Below, one piece after another: positions 29,655 through 31,897 of a stretch of 31,897 bases of DNA. The notes under the pieces were generated by a model, which searched no databases, was not told where the DNA came from, and worked only from the letters and a program-made list of their open reading frames with translations. How positions within the stretch are numbered: the first letter of the stretch is position 1; each line of letters begins with the position of its first letter. This stretch comes from JABJMC01 sp964473745 (lineage in GTDB: Bacteria; Patescibacteriota; Gracilibacteria; UBA1369; UBA12473). The stretch lies in assembly GCA_964473745.1 (NCBI GenBank), contig CAYYQE010000016.1, positions 1 to 31,897 of the forward strand. Reading direction: 5' to 3'. The translations under genes and the position numbers were made by a program.

Positions 29655-30776
29655 TTACTTTTTCCTTAAACAATAAAGGGAACCAAACAAAACGATCATT
29701 AAACCACTAAGCATCAAGGCAACCCCTAAATAAAAACTTTTAGGAGAATATCTATACTCAACAAAATTTTCTCCCTTTTCAAGAAAACTCCCTCGCAAAA
29801 AATAATCAACTTCAAAAATCTCTTTTTCTATATCATTTACATAAACCTCCCATCCTAAAAAATACTGCTCACTCAAAATCAAAATTCCATCTTTATCGGA
29901 ATCGACTTTTAAAGACACATAATTAGAATCATATTCAAGTAGTTCAATGTCGTACGTCAAATTCTCGCTATCCGAGTTCTTCATCTCCTCTAAATCAAGT
30001 AGGGAGTCTTCCGAAATAGTTTCAGTATTTACAATTGCAAACTCATTTAAGCTAGTATTGTTAATCGCTTCTTCCGCCTCTTCCTCATTAGCCACCAACA
30101 AATAATCATCCACCATCCACGCATACCCAAATCTATTTTTATTCTCATACACATATACCTTTTTCTTTTCATTTTTAGTATATGGAGGGATTCTAATCTC
30201 ATCCACTTCAGCAACTTTAACAACACTTTCCGAAATATAATTCGCTAACTTATCTTCACCGCTTTCCTCCACAAGAAGATATTTAACATTCAATAAATTA
30301 TGATAATCGTTATTTAATTGATAAATTTTAGATACAAATAATTTGTATGGCATAACATTCCCTAGGCCTCTAATATCATAAAATCCACAAATATTTGCAG
30401 CGTTATAAGGATATGGAGTATATCCCTCAGTTCTAATTCCATAAATTCTAAACATATCGCCCTCGTCAGGCTGCAATATACTCAAATCATCACAAACAGG
30501 ATCATAATAATTCCCAAGATCTGCACTTTCCGCATCTCTAAAAGCTCGCGGCCTATAACTCCATAAGTCAAAACAAAGCAACAAAAAGAGTAGTATCTTA
30601 AAAAACATCAATATTTTTTTCTTAGACTTCCCACACAAAACTTGAAAAACAATCAATCCTAAAATCGGAATGATAAAAAACAAACGCATATAATTCGCAT
30701 AAGATCCAAAAAACCAAACGCTAAACAGCATCAACCCAACTAAAATACACACTAAAATATAAACTCTATTTTTCAT
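29655..30776 (-). CDS. YfhO-like membrane protein, C-terminal half as separate ORF
   Basis: A 373-aa protein: three membrane helices at the start (about residues 5-27, 31-46, 55-72), an outer domain of about 250 residues and one terminal helix (about 345-366) ending in a basic tail. The outer domain contains blocks typical of the second half of YfhO proteins: YHNLLNVKYLLVEE, a long beta region, ILSEQYFLGWEVYVNDIEKE, GENFVEYRYSPKSFYLGVALML. Normal YfhO proteins carry this in one chain with the polytopic N-terminal half. Here the latter is the next ORF, overlapping by 11 bp in another frame. It is thus either a split gene with coupled translation or a frameshift in A5. The YfhO role (glycosyl modification of wall polymers) is known for Gram-positives only. 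Confidence 0.72.
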   Translation of the reverse strand: MKNRVYILVCILVGLMLFSVWFFGSYANYMRLFFIIPILGLIVFQVLCGKSKKKILMFFKILLFLLLCFDLWSYRPRAFRDAESADLGNYYDPVCDDLSILQPDEGDMFRIYGIRTEGYTPYPYNAANICGFYDIRGLGNVMPYKLFVSKIYQLNNDYHNLLNVKYLLVEESGEDKLANYISESVVKVAEVDEIRIPPYTKNEKKKVYVYENKNRFGYAWMVDDYLLVANEEEAEEAINNTSLNEFAIVNTETISEDSLLDLEEMKNSDSENLTYDIELLEYDSNYVSLKVDSDKDGILILSEQYFLGWEVYVNDIEKEIFEVDYFLRGSFLEKGENFVEYRYSPKSFYLGVALMLSGLMIVLFGSLYCLRKK

Positions 30777-31897
30777 GCTTACTAAAAATATAATTTAAAG
30801 AAAATCCTGCTAGGACAGGAATACACACACTTATAAACATAACATATTTCTGCGGTTGCCTAATCTTATCTAAAAACGGAATTTCATGAAAAATATAAGG
30901 AAGAACAATAGCCATTGAATATATCAATGAAAAAACCGCCAAAAAGAAGAAAAAAGAAACAATGTAATTTCTCCTTAATTTAACACAAGCAAATATAGAT
31001 AAACACAAAGGTATAATCCCAAAAAATGTGCTCCCTAAAGTAATTTTTGAATATTGGGGTAAAATAAATCCCAAAAGATTTGTAAAGGACACTTTTGATT
31101 TCACAAAGAACTCAATAGGAATCTCTTCATTCCCAATAACTGTAGCGCCCCCTATGAATCTTAAAGAAAACGGTAAATACTCTAAAATAGGCAAAATTGA
31201 TATAGCAGAAATTAAAAAACCTACAAACATAATCAAAAAAGAACTAATGACAATGTCCTTAATAAGCTTTTTGTTCTTTAAATTTCTAAAAACCATATAG
31301 GCACAAAACAAAGCAATAATCAAAATCACCTGAATAGCACGTCCGGACAAGGCAGATAATATAGCAATTCCCAAAAACAAACCGCCAAATAATGCATATA
31401 TTCTACTCGCACCACTTTTAAAAGATTTATTAACAAAAAGAAAAATCAAAGGCACCCAAACAAAGCCAGATAGACTATGAACCCATTCAACATGACATAA
31501 TATCGTAGCATTAAACATATATATAATCCCCATACACACAGAAGCAAATCTATCAAAACCAAAACTCTTTCCTAATAAATACATAAACCACCCCGCAAGA
31601 AAAATATGAAAAATCACAAGATAATCATAAGCGTAATACGGGAAAATCCCATCAGCATAAGGGAAAAACCAAAAAACATAATTTAAAGGATAAAATAACC
31701 CCCATGTAGGATTAGCAGAAATCGGAATACCTGAAAAAACATGAGGATCCCATAAGGGAAGAGCAAAATCTTTTAAAGTTTGAGAAAAAAAATAAAAATA
31801 CTCATAAATATAAGAAATTGAATCCCTCGGACCTAAAAGAGTATCCGGACCAACAAGTACATCAAAAAAATATATATATACCAAAACAGAAAAAAAC
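30766..31897 (-). CDS. YfhO-like membrane protein, N-terminal half (5' end outside window)
   Basis: The frame stays open to the window edge, so the start is probably beyond it; a TTG at 31884 is the only internal alternative and is unlikely. The first loop VGPDTLLGPRDSISYIYEYFYFFSQTLKD followed by PLWDPHVFSGIPISANPTWGLFYPLNYVFWFFP is the hallmark of YfhO/GT-C membrane proteins. In that hallmark, acidic residues precede a 'W-x-P-x-x-F-x-G-x-P' and an 'F-Y-P' block. About nine further helices follow. The last helix runs up to HEK-stop, and the ATG of the partner ORF lies within the last codons. Two A/T-rich ORFs of this kind commonly sit in surface-polysaccharide islands. Confidence 0.75.
   Translation of the reverse strand, partial: FFSVLVYIYFFDVLVGPDTLLGPRDSISYIYEYFYFFSQTLKDFALPLWDPHVFSGIPISANPTWGLFYPLNYVFWFFPYADGIFPYYAYDYLVIFHIFLAGWFMYLLGKSFGFDRFASVCMGIIYMFNATILCHVEWVHSLSGFVWVPLIFLFVNKSFKSGASRIYALFGGLFLGIAILSALSGRAIQVILIIALFCAYMVFRNLKNKKLIKDIVISSFLIMFVGFLISAISILPILEYLPFSLRFIGGATVIGNEEIPIEFFVKSKVSFTNLLGFILPQYSKITLGSTFFGIIPLCLSIFACVKLRRNYIVSFFFFLAVFSLIYSMAIVLPYIFHEIPFLDKIRQPQKYVMFISVCIPVLAGFSLNYIFSKHEK

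Noticed and set aside
1..31897. Recoding of TGA as glycine (as in some CPR groups)
   Set aside because: TGA ends rfbA, the cys leader and several operon genes exactly where families end, and no conserved Gly position was seen replaced by TGA.

Overview
The window looks like a chromosomal segment of a bacterium with a compact genome. Genes often touch or overlap, Shine-Dalgarno sites are scarce, HrcA is short, there are two GAPDH paralogues and a pyrophosphate-type phosphofructokinase, and TGA is used as a normal stop (for example in rfbA). This gene mix would suit the Patescibacteria/CPR, perhaps a Peregrinibacteria-like lineage, but that placement is inference; no rRNA or other phylogenetic marker confirms it. 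No tRNA, rRNA, CRISPR array, transposase or phage gene was seen.

Layout. Positions 1-4.0 kb hold central carbon genes: the 3' part of a PPi-type pfk, a DAHP synthase (aroG), and a convergent fba-gap pair. Positions 4.0-5.8 kb hold a non-coding block rich in potential RNA structure, followed by an ftsL-like gene and rsmH on the minus strand, which are the start of a division/cell-wall cluster. Positions 6.1-10.3 kb hold single housekeeping genes: a small membrane exporter-like protein, tsaC, a second gap, a VanX-type D,D-dipeptidase, a beta-carbonic-anhydrase-like protein and a lipoprotein. Positions 10.3-11.4 kb hold a cysM-type cysteine synthase preceded by a Cys-codon-rich leader peptide and a complete-looking transcription attenuator. 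Positions 11.4-13.2 kb hold three membrane proteins of unknown function and a perfect 53-bp direct repeat. Positions 13.3-16.6 kb hold the heat-shock locus hrcA-grpE and dnaK, each transcription unit with a CIRCE operator wrapped round its -10 box.

From 16.7 kb to the end the window is a surface-glycan region. A plus-strand operon rfbB-rfbA-cysD-cysNC makes dTDP-4-keto-6-deoxyglucose and the sulfate donor PAPS. It is followed by two sulfotransferases, a CysQ-type PAP phosphatase, a WecE-type sugar aminotransferase, a pair of four-helix ArnE/ArnF-like proteins, a third sulfotransferase and an ArnC/GtrB-like polyprenyl-phosphate glycosyltransferase. Then come a hexapeptide acetyltransferase, a methyltransferase and large membrane proteins, including a YfhO-family protein split into two overlapping ORFs. 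The most economical reading is a locus for a sulfated, amino-deoxysugar-containing surface polymer: activated sugar, activated sulfate, transfer, recycling of PAP, membrane flipping and decoration are all encoded together, and no sulfite- or PAPS-reducing enzymes (cysH, cysIJ) are in the window. DNA beyond about 24.4 kb is visibly more A/T-rich than the rest, which suggests a separate history for the distal part.

The strongest candidates for new biology are the cysteine-responsive leader-peptide attenuator upstream of cysM, the PAPS/sulfotransferase glycan module, and the unidentified structured block next to ftsL.
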